Origin: Actinomycetes bacterium
GTDB lineage: Bacteria; Actinomycetota; Actinomycetes; Actinomycetales; Microbacteriaceae
Assembly: GCA_023386675.1 (NCBI GenBank)
Contig: JAEWJG010000095.1
Coordinates: 1 to 6,179 of the forward strand
DNA: 6,179 nucleotides
Direction: 5' to 3'
The notes under the pieces were generated by a model. That model saw nothing but the letters and a program-made list of their open reading frames with translations, was not told the origin of the DNA and did no database searches. Shown piece by piece: positions 1 through 5,859 of the stretch. The number at the start of each line of letters is the position of its first letter. Position 1 is the stretch's first letter. The translations under genes were made by a program, and so were the position numbers.

Positions 1-365
1 GCCTCCGCGACCGCGTCCAGCCCGCTCCCCGACTCGGCGGCGACCGCGGCCGCCACCCCGCCCTCGACGAACGGGACGTCGACCACGCGGACGCGGGCCC
101 GCTGGTCCTCGTCGAGCATGTCGAGCACGGTCTCCGCCGTCAGCAGCGCCGAGCCGAGGTCGCTGATCACGACCACGCCGTCGCCGCCGTCGGCCTCGCC
201 GACACCGGACATGACCTTCGTGAAGCTCGTGCCGATCCGGTCGTCATCCGTGCCGCCGGCGGCGACCAGGTGCACGGAACCGGCCATCTGACCGGCGAGG
301 TCGACCATCCCCTCGGCGATCCGGGAGCTGTGCGAGACGAAGACGATGCCGACCTTGCCGCTCAT
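1..365 (-). CDS. dhaM: DhaM, PTS-dependent dihydroxyacetone kinase phosphotransfer subunit (partial, C-terminal part outside window)
   Basis: DhaM relays phosphate from the PTS proteins to the ADP bound on DhaL, so phosphoenolpyruvate rather than ATP drives phosphorylation of dihydroxyacetone in the cytoplasm. About 121 codons are visible. The protein opens MSGKVGIVFVSHSSRIAEG, the typical start of the EIIA-mannose-like domain. His12 in the VSHS motif corresponds to the phosphorylated His9 of E. coli DhaM. A later stretch, GGDGVVVISDLGSALLTAE (about residues 62-80), is also typical of this fold. The ATG shares an ATGA overlap with the dhaL stop, and a GAGG seven bases upstream (373-376) may serve as ribosome binding site, so translation is probably coupled to dhaL. 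The gene runs off the left edge. Family members can carry additional HPr-like and enzyme-I-like domains, which cannot be judged here. The family call is firm; full length and domain content are unknown. Confidence 0.93.
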   Translation of the reverse strand, partial: MSGKVGIVFVSHSSRIAEGMVDLAGQMAGSVHLVAAGGTDDDRIGTSFTKVMSGVGEADGGDGVVVISDLGSALLTAETVLDMLDEDQRARVRVVDVPFVEGGVAAAVAAESGSGLDAVAE

Positions 366-1003
366 CCGTCCGCCTCGGCCGTCTGCGCCGCCGCCCGGAG
401 GATCAGCGCGGTCGACTGCGCGCCGGGGTCGCGGTGCCCGGCGGACCGCTCGCCCAGGTAGCTGGCGCGGCCCTTCCGGGCGACCAGCGGCTCTGTCGCC
501 TCCGCGCCCTTCTCGGCGGCCTCCGCGGCGGCGGCCAGGAGCCCTGAGGGGGACGCCCCGGACTCCTGAGCCGCCCGCGCGGCATCGACGGCCGGCGTCC
601 ACGCGTCGATCATGGTCTTGTCGCCGGGCTCCGCCTTGCCGCGGGACACGATGCCGTCGCGGGCGGCCGCCAGGGCTGCCACGAGGGCCTGATCGGAGAC
701 CTCCTGGCCGTCGCCCACCGGCTCCGCCGCCTTGAGGAACGCGGTCCCGTAGAGCGGGCCGGACGCGCCGCCCACCGTCGAGATCAGCGTCATCGCGACG
801 GAGCGCAGCGCGGCGTTCGGCGTCGCGTCGTCCGGCAGCTTCTCCAGCGCTGCGACCGAGGCGCGGAGACCGCGGTCCATGTTCTCGCCGTGGTCGCCGT
901 CGCCGATCTCGCGATCGAGGGTGTTGAGCTCCTGCTTGTGCTCTGCGACGGAGTCGGCCGCGGCCGAGATCCAGTCCTTCACCCAGTTCGTGTCCAGCGT
1001 CAT
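362..1003 (-). CDS. dhaL: DhaL, ADP-binding subunit of dihydroxyacetone kinase
   Basis: DhaL holds a tightly bound ADP/ATP and transfers its gamma phosphate to dihydroxyacetone on DhaK; DhaM then re-phosphorylates the ADP. The protein is 213 residues, the usual DhaL length. The motif DREIGDGDHG (residues 30-39) supplies the Mg-binding aspartates Asp30, Asp35 and Asp37, which match the E. coli numbering. Other family motifs are GGASGPLYGTAF (78-89), GDKTMIDAWTPA (127-138) and a C-terminal SYLGERSAGHRDPGAQS segment. The frame stays open upstream, but the ATG at 1003 is chosen because it begins the conserved N-terminus and has a strong AAGGAGG ribosome binding site (1009-1015) five bases upstream. 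It lies 34 bases after dhaK and overlaps dhaM by 4 bases. The adjacent dhaM argues for the PTS-driven rather than the ATP-driven form of the enzyme. Confidence 0.96.
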   Translation of the reverse strand: MTLDTNWVKDWISAAADSVAEHKQELNTLDREIGDGDHGENMDRGLRASVAALEKLPDDATPNAALRSVAMTLISTVGGASGPLYGTAFLKAAEPVGDGQEVSDQALVAALAAARDGIVSRGKAEPGDKTMIDAWTPAVDAARAAQESGASPSGLLAAAAEAAEKGAEATEPLVARKGRASYLGERSAGHRDPGAQSTALILRAAAQTAEADG

Positions 1004-1037
1004 CGACGCCTCCTTGTCGTTGTCGGATCCGGCTCGG

Positions 1038-2036
1038 TCAGACGCCCCAGCGCAGCGCGGCGGTGTGGACGGGCGCATCCCACAGCTGCGTGAACTCGTC
1101 GTCCAGCTTGAGCAGGGTGATGGACGCGCCCTGCATCTCCAGCGAGGTGACGTAGTTCCCCACGAGCGAGCGCTCGATGCGGATGCCCCGCTCGTCGAGG
1201 ACCTCGGCCGCGCGGCGGTACAGGATGTACAGCTCCGACAGCGGCGTGCCGCCCATCCCGTTGACGAACAGCAGCACCGGTGAGCCCTCGTACGAGAGGT
1301 CGGCGAGGATCGCATCCATCATCCGGTCGACCAGGCGGTCCGCCGGCTCGAGCTTGATGCGCTCGCGCCCGGGCTCGCCGTGGATGCCGACGCCGAACTC
1401 GATCTCGTCCTCCGGGAGCACGAAGCCGGGCTCGCCCGCGTGCGGGACGGTGCCGTCGGTCAGCGCGAGGCCGATCGAGCGGACGTTCGCGTTGACCCGC
1501 TCGGCGATGGCGGTGACGGTGTCGAGGTCGTCGCCGCGGTCGGCGGAGGCGCCCGCGATCTTCTCGACGAGGACCGTGCCGGCGACGCCGCGGCGTCCCG
1601 CCGTGTAGAGGGAGTCCTGCACGGCGACGTCGTCGTTCGTGACGACCGAGCGCACGGTGATGCCCTCGGCTCCGACCAGGTCGGCCGCGGTCTCGAAGTT
1701 CAGGACGTCGCCGGTGTAGTTCTTGACGATGTGGAGCACGCCTGCGCCTCCGTCGGCGGCCTTGGTGGCCTCGACGATCGGCATCGGGGTGGGCGAGGTG
1801 AAGACCTCGCCGGGGACGGCGGCGTCCAGCATCCCCCTGCCGACGAAGCCGGCGTGGAGGGGCTCGTGGCCGCTGCCGCCGCCGCTGACCAGGCCGACCT
1901 TGCCCTGCACGGGGCCGTCGGCCCGGGAGACGAACTTCGGATCCTGCGACACCCGGACGATGTCGGCGTGAGCCCGGCCGAACCCCGCGAGGGACTCGGT
2001 CACGACGTCGGGTACGTCGTTGATGAGCTTCTTCAT
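1038..2036 (-). CDS. dhaK: DhaK, dihydroxyacetone-binding subunit of dihydroxyacetone kinase
   Basis: DhaK binds dihydroxyacetone covalently as a hemiaminal to a histidine and presents it to DhaL-ATP, giving dihydroxyacetone phosphate that enters glycolysis. The protein has 332 residues, slightly shorter than the 356 of E. coli DhaK. Active-site residues are in place: His57 in SGGGSGHEPLHAGFVG, Asp110 in VKNYTGDVLNF, and the covalent His219 in GVGIHGEPGRER. They correspond to E. coli His56, Asp109 and His218, offset by one. The C-terminal half has the expected LLFVNGMGGTPLSELYI motif (255-271). The ATG at 2036 is preferred over upstream in-frame starts because it begins the conserved MKKLIND sequence and is preceded by a purine-rich GGAAGGG (2042-2048) five bases away. 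Its start lies 23 bases after the trpD stop and no terminator is visible between them, so co-transcription with trpD is likely. Confidence 0.97.
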   Translation of the reverse strand: MKKLINDVPDVVTESLAGFGRAHADIVRVSQDPKFVSRADGPVQGKVGLVSGGGSGHEPLHAGFVGRGMLDAAVPGEVFTSPTPMPIVEATKAADGGAGVLHIVKNYTGDVLNFETAADLVGAEGITVRSVVTNDDVAVQDSLYTAGRRGVAGTVLVEKIAGASADRGDDLDTVTAIAERVNANVRSIGLALTDGTVPHAGEPGFVLPEDEIEFGVGIHGEPGRERIKLEPADRLVDRMMDAILADLSYEGSPVLLFVNGMGGTPLSELYILYRRAAEVLDERGIRIERSLVGNYVTSLEMQGASITLLKLDDEFTQLWDAPVHTAALRWGV

Positions 2037-2059
2037 CGAAACCCTTCCTTCCACTGCTG

Positions 2060-3109
2060 TCAGTGCGTCGCCGCCACCCACTCGTCGAGCTTCGCGGCCG
2101 CGGCCCCGGAGTCGATCGCGTGAGCGGCGACCGCCATTTGCGAACGGAAACGATCCAGGATGGACACCTGGACCCTCGACGGGTCGGACGCGAGCTCGTA
2201 GGACACGAGCCCGGCCGCCGCGTTGAGCAGGACGATGTCGCGCACGGGGCCTTCTTCTCCCGCGAGCACGGCACGCACGACCGCCGCGTTGTACGCGGCG
2301 TCCTTCCCGAGCAGGTCCTCGATGCGCGCGCGCGGGATCCCGAGGTCGCGCGGATCGATGTCGTGCTCGGTGACGAGGCCCCGGGAGACCTCCCAGACGT
2401 GGCTGTGACCGGTGGTCGACAGCTCGTCGAGCCCGTCGTCGCCGCGGAAGACCAGTGCGGTCGCGCCGCGGGTCTGGAACACGCCGACGATGAGCGGGAT
2501 GCGGTCGAGCGTCGCGACGCCGACCGCGGACGCCTCGGGGCGCGCCGGATTGCACAGCGGTCCGAGGTAGTTGAAGACGGTGGGGACGCCGAGCTGGGCG
2601 CGCACCGGGCCTGCGTTACCGAAGCCCGGGTGGAAGGCGCTCGCGAAGGCGAACGTGATGCCGGCGACCCGCAGCACCTCGGCGACGCGGTCGGCCGAGA
2701 GCGTGAGGTCGATGCCGAGCGCGGCCAGCACATCCGACGAGCCGGACGACGAGCTCGCGGCCCGGTTGCCGTGCTTGATGACCGGCACCCCCGCCGCTGC
2801 GGCCACGATGGACGCGGTCGTGGAGACGTTCACCGTCCCGAAGCGGTCGCCTCCGGTGCCGACGATGTCGAGCGCCATCGGGTCGACCTCGAGCGGGACG
2901 GCGTGGTCGAGGATGGCGTCGCGGAAACCGACGATCTCGTCCACCGTCTCGCCCTTGGCGCGCAGCGCGATGAGGAAGGCGGCGAGCTGGGCGTCCGTCG
3001 CCTCGCCGCGCATCACCTGGTCCATGGCCCAGGCCGCGTCCGCCACGCTCAGGTGCTCCCCCGCCAGGAGAGACGTCAGCACGGATGACCAGGACTGCGT
3101 GTGGACCAT
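2060..3109 (-). CDS. trpD: Anthranilate phosphoribosyltransferase (TrpD)
   Basis: TrpD transfers the phosphoribosyl group of PRPP to anthranilate, the second committed step of tryptophan synthesis, in the cytoplasm. The 349-residue length is normal. An N-terminal helical domain (about 1-75) is followed by the PRPP-binding GTGGD motif (84-88), NVSTT (94-98), KHGNRAASS (112-120) and the Mg-binding DGLDE motif (225-229, acidic residues Asp228 and Glu229). Arg170, in the HPGFGNAGPVRAQLG segment, aligns with the anthranilate-binding arginine. The HPGFGNAGPVR and GVPTVFNYLGPLCNPAR segments resemble mycobacterial TrpD. No other trp gene is in the window. A trpD placed alone and divergent from ctaE-qcrCAB is the arrangement known in Mycobacterium tuberculosis. 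The ATG at 3109 has no good alternative; it has a weak AGGA (3117-3120) seven bases upstream, or may be leaderless. Confidence 0.97.
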   Translation of the reverse strand: MVHTQSWSSVLTSLLAGEHLSVADAAWAMDQVMRGEATDAQLAAFLIALRAKGETVDEIVGFRDAILDHAVPLEVDPMALDIVGTGGDRFGTVNVSTTASIVAAAAGVPVIKHGNRAASSSSGSSDVLAALGIDLTLSADRVAEVLRVAGITFAFASAFHPGFGNAGPVRAQLGVPTVFNYLGPLCNPARPEASAVGVATLDRIPLIVGVFQTRGATALVFRGDDGLDELSTTGHSHVWEVSRGLVTEHDIDPRDLGIPRARIEDLLGKDAAYNAAVVRAVLAGEEGPVRDIVLLNAAAGLVSYELASDPSRVQVSILDRFRSQMAVAAHAIDSGAAAAKLDEWVAATH

Positions 3110-3115
3110 GAAGCG

Positions 3116-3121
3116 ATCCTA
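3116..3121 (-). promoter_or_regulatory. Probable -10 box of trpD (leaderless candidate)
   Basis: On the minus strand the hexamer TAGGAT fits the actinobacterial -10 pattern TAnnnT. It ends six bases before the trpD ATG, so the transcript would start at or next to the start codon and be leaderless, which is common in actinobacteria. There is no convincing TTGACA-like -35 at 16-18 bases upstream. The same bases contain AGGA, which could instead act as a weak ribosome binding site of a longer transcript. The site is seen in the sequence; promoter function is inference. Confidence 0.42.
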
Positions 3122-3185
3122 TCGGCGGCCGACACGCCACGGCGATACCGGCCGTCCGGCGGCGACTGAGGCTGTCCTAACCGGA

Positions 3186-3198
3186 AATCGAGCCGATT
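3186..3198. repeat. Short perfect inverted repeat AATCG-N3-CGATT in the trpD/ctaE divergent region
   Basis: Two perfect 5-base arms separated by AGC sit near the middle of the divergent intergenic region, about 40 bases upstream of the ctaE -10 box and 65 bases upstream of the trpD -10 box. This local stretch is less GC-rich than its surroundings. The symmetry and position would suit a regulator binding site, but arms this short arise by chance. No known operator consensus was recognised. Confidence 0.25.
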
Positions 3199-3221
3199 CA
3201 AGCCGCCTTGGTGAGAAAACC

Positions 3222-3240
3222 ATGGCTTCTTTTCAGCCAT
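3222..3240. repeat. Inverted repeat ATGGCT-N7-AGCCAT overlapping the ctaE -10 region
   Basis: Perfect 6-base arms (3222-3227 and 3235-3240) flank a 7-base TCTTTTC spacer. The right arm overlaps the CATAAT box at 3238-3243, and a further ATGG follows at 3242-3245, giving nested CCAT/ATGG symmetry. If transcription starts near 3251 the repeat is not transcribed and would act as a DNA-level operator covering the promoter. If it starts further upstream, the repeat could form a small hairpin just before the start. Function is inference. Confidence 0.35.
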
Positions 3241-3243
3241 AAT
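3238..3243 (+). promoter_or_regulatory. Probable -10 box of the ctaE-qcrCAB operon (leaderless candidate)
   Basis: CATAAT matches the consensus TATAAT at five of six positions and lies seven bases before a GTG codon in the ctaE frame. A transcript starting at G3251 would begin directly with that GTG. No Shine-Dalgarno sequence precedes either possible start, which supports leaderless initiation. No clear -35 is present at normal spacing; a TTGGTG at 3208-3213 is too far away, at 24 bases. Promoter function is inferred from sequence only. Confidence 0.45.
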
Positions 3244-3250
3244 GGGTTAC

Positions 3251-3886
3251 GTGACGAGCACCTCCCTTTCTCCCTCAGCGAGTGCGCCGGTTATCAGCCG
3301 GCCCAACGTCGTGGCCGTCGGCACCATCGTCTGGCTCGGTTCGGAGGTGATGTTCTTCGCTGGCCTGTTCGCGATCTACTTCACCCTCCGCTCCACCTCG
3401 CCCGACCTGTGGGCCGCCGAGACGCAGCACCTCAACGTGCCGTACGCGCTGACGAACACGATCATCCTGGTGCTCAGCTCGGTCACCTGCCAGTTCGGCG
3501 TGTTCGCCGCAGAGCGCATGCAGCCCCGCCGTGCGGGCGGCGTCCTGCAGTTCTGGCGCTGGGGCATGGTCGAGTGGTTCACGCTGACCTACATCATGGG
3601 CGCGATCTTCGTCTCCGGCCAGGTGCTCGAGTACGCGACGCTGGTGTCCGAGGGCATCTCGCTCAGCTCCAACGCGTACGGCTCCGCCTTCTACCTGACG
3701 ACCGGCTTCCACGCCCTCCACGTCACCGGCGGCCTCATCGCCTTCCTCCTCGTCATCGGCCGCGCGTTCGCGGTCAAGATCTTCGGCCACAAGGAGGCGA
3801 CCAGCGCCATCGTCGTCTCCTACTACTGGCACTTCGTCGACGTCGTGTGGATCGGACTGTTCGCGGTCATCTACATCATCCGATAG
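3251..3886 (+). CDS. ctaE: Cytochrome c oxidase subunit III (CtaE)
   Basis: CtaE is subunit III of the aa3-type cytochrome c oxidase in the plasma membrane, which reduces oxygen with electrons from the cytochrome bcc complex. From the GTG at 3251 it has 211 residues, with five membrane segments at about 19-45, 66-87, 108-128, 146-170 and 185-209. This is the short actinobacterial form; larger versions have seven. Family features include Glu32 in WLGSEVMFFAGLF (the conserved carboxylate reactive to DCCD in other species), the FHALHVTGGLIAF segment (153-165) and the C-terminal YYWHFVDVVWIGLFAVIYIIR. The ATG at 3242 is in frame and would add three residues. GTG is preferred because it gives an N-terminus like relatives (TS-rich) and sits correctly behind the CATAAT box, whereas the ATG has no ribosome binding site. 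It is the first gene of the ctaE-qcrCAB cluster. Confidence 0.95.
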   Translation: MTSTSLSPSASAPVISRPNVVAVGTIVWLGSEVMFFAGLFAIYFTLRSTSPDLWAAETQHLNVPYALTNTIILVLSSVTCQFGVFAAERMQPRRAGGVLQFWRWGMVEWFTLTYIMGAIFVSGQVLEYATLVSEGISLSSNAYGSAFYLTTGFHALHVTGGLIAFLLVIGRAFAVKIFGHKEATSAIVVSYYWHFVDVVWIGLFAVIYIIR

Positions 3887-3891
3887 GAAAC

Positions 3892-3896
3892 AGGAG
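3892..3896 (+). promoter_or_regulatory. Ribosome binding site of qcrC with long spacing
   Basis: AGGAG is the only Shine-Dalgarno-like sequence before qcrC. It leaves 13 bases to the ATG at 3910, longer than the usual 5-9. No closer in-frame ATG, GTG or TTG exists, so the start is retained and the spacing is noted as unusual. Confidence 0.55.
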
Positions 3897-3909
3897 CGTT
3901 CTTCACCCC

Positions 3910-4749
3910 ATGCGTCCGAAAAACCCCAGCACGGTCAAGCCGGCCCGTACGGCCAAGGCCTCCCGCAAGGGCGGCCGTCGCCACCCGCTGGCCACCGTCG
4001 CGCTCCTCGCGATCGGCCTGGGACTGACCGGCGGCGCCTACGCCGCGTTCACCACCACCACAGCATCCGCCGACGAGCAGCAGGTCACCGCCGCGAGCCA
4101 GAGCTCGGTCGACGAAGGCAAGAAGCTGTTCCAGGCCAACTGCGCCACCTGCCACGGTCTGAGCGCGCAGGGCACCACGGTCGCGCCGAGTCTCATCGGC
4201 GTCGGCGCTGCGGCCGTCGACTTCCAGGTCGGCACCGGCCGTATGCCGATGCAGATGCAGGGCCCGCAGGCGCAGGAGAAGCCGGTCCAGTTCACCGACG
4301 ACCAGGTGAAGGCGCTGGCCGACTACGTCGCGTCGCTCGCCCCGGGGCCGTCCATCCCCGAGCAGAAGTACCTCGCCGGCAAGGGCGACGCCGCCCACGG
4401 CGCCGAGCTCTTCCGCATCAACTGCGCGATGTGCCACAACGTCGCCGGCGCCGGTGGCGCCCTGACGGAGGGCAAGTACGCCCCGCCGCTCACCGGTGTC
4501 AGCGCTCAGCACATCTACGAGGCCATGGTCACCGGTCCGCAGAACATGCCCGTGTTCAACGACCTCAACATCACGCCGCAGGGCAAGGCCGACATCATCA
4601 CGTACCTGAAGTACATCCAGAACAACCCCTCCCCGGGCGGTTTCGAGCTCGGCTCGCTCGGCCCGGTGGCAGAGGGCCTGTTCCTCTGGATCTTCGGTCT
4701 GGGCGCCATCGTCGCCCTCACCGTGTGGATCACGGCCAAGAGCAACTAG
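3910..4749 (+). CDS. qcrC: Diheme cytochrome c subunit of the bcc complex (QcrC, cytochrome cc)
   Basis: QcrC carries electrons from the Rieske protein to the CuA centre of the aa3 oxidase inside the III-IV supercomplex, replacing a soluble cytochrome c. The 279-residue protein has a basic N-terminus, one membrane segment (about 26-46, ending in AYAAF), two cytochrome c domains and a C-terminal membrane anchor (about 254-274). The heme motifs are CATCH (78-82) and CAMCH (172-176). Probable axial methionines lie in GRMPMQMQ (Met112 or Met114) and GPQNMPVF (Met213). GPSLIGVG-like and KYAPPLTGV segments follow each heme motif as in mycobacterial QcrC. The heme domains face outside the membrane, and heme is attached there by the cytochrome c maturation machinery, which is not in this window. 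It starts 23 bases after ctaE, consistent with one operon. The call is firm. Confidence 0.97.
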   Translation: MRPKNPSTVKPARTAKASRKGGRRHPLATVALLAIGLGLTGGAYAAFTTTTASADEQQVTAASQSSVDEGKKLFQANCATCHGLSAQGTTVAPSLIGVGAAAVDFQVGTGRMPMQMQGPQAQEKPVQFTDDQVKALADYVASLAPGPSIPEQKYLAGKGDAAHGAELFRINCAMCHNVAGAGGALTEGKYAPPLTGVSAQHIYEAMVTGPQNMPVFNDLNITPQGKADIITYLKYIQNNPSPGGFELGSLGPVAEGLFLWIFGLGAIVALTVWITAKSN

Positions 4750-4791
4750 CCGGCACATCAGGCACGAGAACACAGCGTAAGAAGGAGAGCA

Positions 4792-5859
4792 ATGGCACAG
4801 GACGACAACGGCGGGCACGAGCTCACGCCCGCCCGTCCGTCTGAGGAGCACCGGACCGGCAACCCCGGTACCGCGGTGGTGATCCGCGACGCCGTCGAGA
4901 ACCCCGGGTTCCCGCCGCACCGGCCGCGCGTCACCGACCTCGACCCGAGGAAGGAGCGGCGCGCCGAGCGCACCGTCTACACGCTGTTCTACCTGTCGAT
5001 CGCCGGCTCCGTCTGGGCCATCGCGGCCTACATGGCGTTCCCGATCGTCGACGGCGACCCGGGTTCGGTCCGCCTCAACAACCTCTTCATCGGCATCGGC
5101 AGCGCCCTCGCGCTCCTCGCCATCGGCATCGGCGCGGTCCACTGGGGCAAGGCGCTCATGCACGAGAAGGAGGGCGTCGACCTCCGACACCCGGTGCGCG
5201 GCAGCGAGGCGTCCACCGAGCGCGCGGCCGAGATCTTCCGCCAGGCCGACGAGGAGTCCGGCTTCAGCCGCCGCACCCTGGTGCGCAACAGCCTGATCGG
5301 CGCCCTCGTCGTCTTCCCCCTCCCCGCCGTCGTCCTGTTCCGCGGTCTCGCTCCGCAGAACGTCGACCCGGTCGAGGCCCTCTCGCAGACCATGTGGGCC
5401 AAGGGCGTCCGCCTGACCCGCGACCCAACCGGCACGCCCATCAAGGCCTCCGACGTCACCCTCGGCAGCGCGTTCCACGTGATCCCCGAGGGCCTGAACG
5501 AGGCCGAGGACATGCTCGAGCAGAAGGCGAAGGCCGCCGTGCTGCTCATGCGCCTCAAGCCCGAGGACCTCCACGTCTCCAAGGGCCGTGAGAACTGGAA
5601 CTACGACGGCATCGTCGCCTACTCCAAGATCTGCACGCACGTCGGGTGCCCCGTGGCGCTCTACGAGCAGCAGACGCACCACCTGCTCTGCCCGTGCCAC
5701 CAGTCGCAGTTCGACATCACGCACGAAGCGCAGGTCATCTTCGGACCGGCGAAGCGGCCACTGCCGCAGCTGCCGATCACCGTCGACGCCGATGGCTACC
5801 TGGTCGCCCGCAGTGACTTCCACGAGCCCGTCGGCCCGAGTTTCTGGGAGCGCCATTGA
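4792..5859 (+). CDS. qcrA: Rieske iron-sulfur subunit of the cytochrome bcc complex (QcrA)
   Basis: QcrA takes one electron from menaquinol bound at QcrB through its 2Fe-2S cluster and passes it to QcrC. It has 355 residues, the long actinobacterial form. A charged, proline-containing cytoplasmic N-terminus (1-60) is followed by three membrane segments (about 61-84, 96-117 and 167-185); Rieske proteins elsewhere usually have one. The C-terminal cluster domain contains CTHVGC (281-286) and CPCHQS (300-305). Cys281, His283, Cys300 and His303 are the cluster ligands, and Cys286 and Cys302 form the stabilising disulfide. SFWERH at the end is close to the usual terminus. A good AAGGAG (4782-4787) stands four bases before the ATG. 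The 42-base gap after qcrC shows no terminator. The stop overlaps the qcrB start. Confidence 0.97.
   Translation: MAQDDNGGHELTPARPSEEHRTGNPGTAVVIRDAVENPGFPPHRPRVTDLDPRKERRAERTVYTLFYLSIAGSVWAIAAYMAFPIVDGDPGSVRLNNLFIGIGSALALLAIGIGAVHWGKALMHEKEGVDLRHPVRGSEASTERAAEIFRQADEESGFSRRTLVRNSLIGALVVFPLPAVVLFRGLAPQNVDPVEALSQTMWAKGVRLTRDPTGTPIKASDVTLGSAFHVIPEGLNEAEDMLEQKAKAAVLLMRLKPEDLHVSKGRENWNYDGIVAYSKICTHVGCPVALYEQQTHHLLCPCHQSQFDITHEAQVIFGPAKRPLPQLPITVDADGYLVARSDFHEPVGPSFWERH
5846..5850 (+). promoter_or_regulatory. Ribosome binding site supporting the TTG start of qcrB
   Basis: GGGAG lies inside the end of qcrA, five bases before the TTG at 5856. This spacing and the absence of a nearer ATG or GTG in the qcrB frame decide the choice of TTG as start. 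Confidence 0.6.

Noticed and set aside
1380..2123. A 247-codon plus-strand frame antisense to dhaK
   Set aside because: It is a shadow of dhaK, with Asp/Val/Gly-rich composition and no recognisable family.
2037..2555. In-frame N-terminal extension of dhaK into trpD
   Set aside because: The frame is open upstream of the MKKLIND start, but the extension is Arg/Ala/Gly-rich, overlaps trpD and matches no DhaK domain. The internal ATG has a ribosome binding site.
1000..2733. A 577-codon open frame on the minus strand crossing trpD and dhaK
   Set aside because: It is an out-of-frame reading of two intact genes, with an Arg/Pro/Ser-rich translation and no domain.
2063..3088. A 341-codon open frame on the plus strand, antisense to trpD
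   Set aside because: It has Arg/Asp/Glu/Val-rich low-complexity composition, no motif, and sits fully inside a clear trpD. It is a codon-bias artefact.
3208..3909. In-frame extension upstream of qcrC as a possible fused protein
   Set aside because: This region is ctaE in another frame, and the extension is His/Arg/Pro-rich noise. qcrC starts at its basic N-terminus and membrane anchor.
4750..4791. Possible terminator or separate promoter between qcrC and qcrA
   Set aside because: I saw no GC-rich stem with a T-tract and no -10-like hexamer at a suitable place; the gap contains only the qcrA ribosome binding site.
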